A DNA stretch of 64,000 nucleotides from Agapetus fuscipes (taxonomy: Eukaryota; Arthropoda; Insecta; Trichoptera; Glossosomatidae): assembly GCA_951799405.1 (NCBI GenBank), contig OX637359.1, forward strand, positions 6,320,201 to 6,384,200, read 5' to 3'. The translations under genes and the position numbers were made by a program. Below, piece after piece: positions 63,917-64,000 of the stretch. Positions within the stretch are counted from its first letter, which is position 1. Each line of letters opens with the position of its first letter. The notes beneath the pieces were generated by a model that saw nothing but the letters and a program-made list of their open reading frames with translations, did not search any database and was not told the DNA's origin.

Positions 63917-64000
63917 AGTCCGGTCGATAGCTCAGTTGGTAGAGTGCTCGCATTCTACCCCGTGAGCTCGGGTTCGAATCCCACCGAGGAGGGTGTCAGA
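63917..64000 (+). repeat. SINE-D head, cut by the window end
   Basis: A box TAGCTCAGTTGG at about 63927 and B box GGTTCGAATCC at about 63970, spaced as in a tRNA, then GAGGGTGTCAGA, the family's first body words. The body words show it is the SINE and not a functional tRNA gene. Confidence 0.85.

Noticed and set aside
63917..64000. tRNA gene with clear A and B boxes
   Set aside because: The same head continues into the SINE-D body (GTCAGA...), as in the full copies at 42410 and 43198, and the acceptor stem is not closed.

Overview
The window looks like arthropod nuclear DNA, most likely insect. It is AT-rich, genes are split by GT-AG introns, the identifiable proteins are insect-type (a lipase of the pancreatic-lipase family, ATP synthase coupling factor 6, a MADF-BESS protein), and most of the rest is tRNA-derived SINEs, short inverted-repeat DNA elements and broken LINEs. 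There is no bacterial operon, CRISPR array or phage. I could not fix the order or species from sequence alone.

Genes, all on the plus strand: a secreted lipase in two exons (20242-22807); ATP synthase coupling factor 6 with two coding exons (25438-27038) and a probable untranslated first exon near 24150-24279; an unidentified gene whose first coding exon is probably 29434-29554 and whose next recognisable exon is 60988-61138, joined by a possible 31 kb phase-1 intron; and, inside that intron, a complete two-exon MADF-BESS gene (45415-46744). A short ATG-initiated exon at 42990-43068 ends in the same phase as 29434-29554 and could be an alternative first exon of the same unidentified gene.

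Repeats: four short interspersed families recur throughout. SINE-A is a roughly 250 bp element of unknown origin with a tail of TAGAT-type repeats and about 30 whole or partial copies. SINE-B, SINE-C and SINE-D each show tRNA-type A and B boxes. DNA elements include hAT copies with 8-bp target duplications (13218-14242, 30429-31308, 4152-4870), a MULE-like element with near-perfect 48-bp inverted ends (15374-15812), a pogo/Tigger-like element in the coupling-factor intron, PIF/Harbinger-like MITEs, a Helitron carrying a LINE fragment (16751-17840), a probable solo LTR (52823-53319), a 5S-rRNA-like sequence (7201-7321), and several foldback elements, three of which carry hammerhead-core-like motifs. 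Many insertions are nested, so their relative ages can be read directly.

Layout: 0-20 kb is repeats only; 20-27 kb holds the lipase and coupling-factor genes; 29-61 kb is the repeat-filled putative intron with the nested MADF-BESS gene; 61-64 kb is repeats again. The strongest leads are the alternative-first-exon model, the hammerhead-like foldbacks clustered at 44-58 kb, the LINE-loaded Helitron, the MULE-like element, and the unclassified SINE-A family. I do not see a multi-gene system of an obviously new kind.
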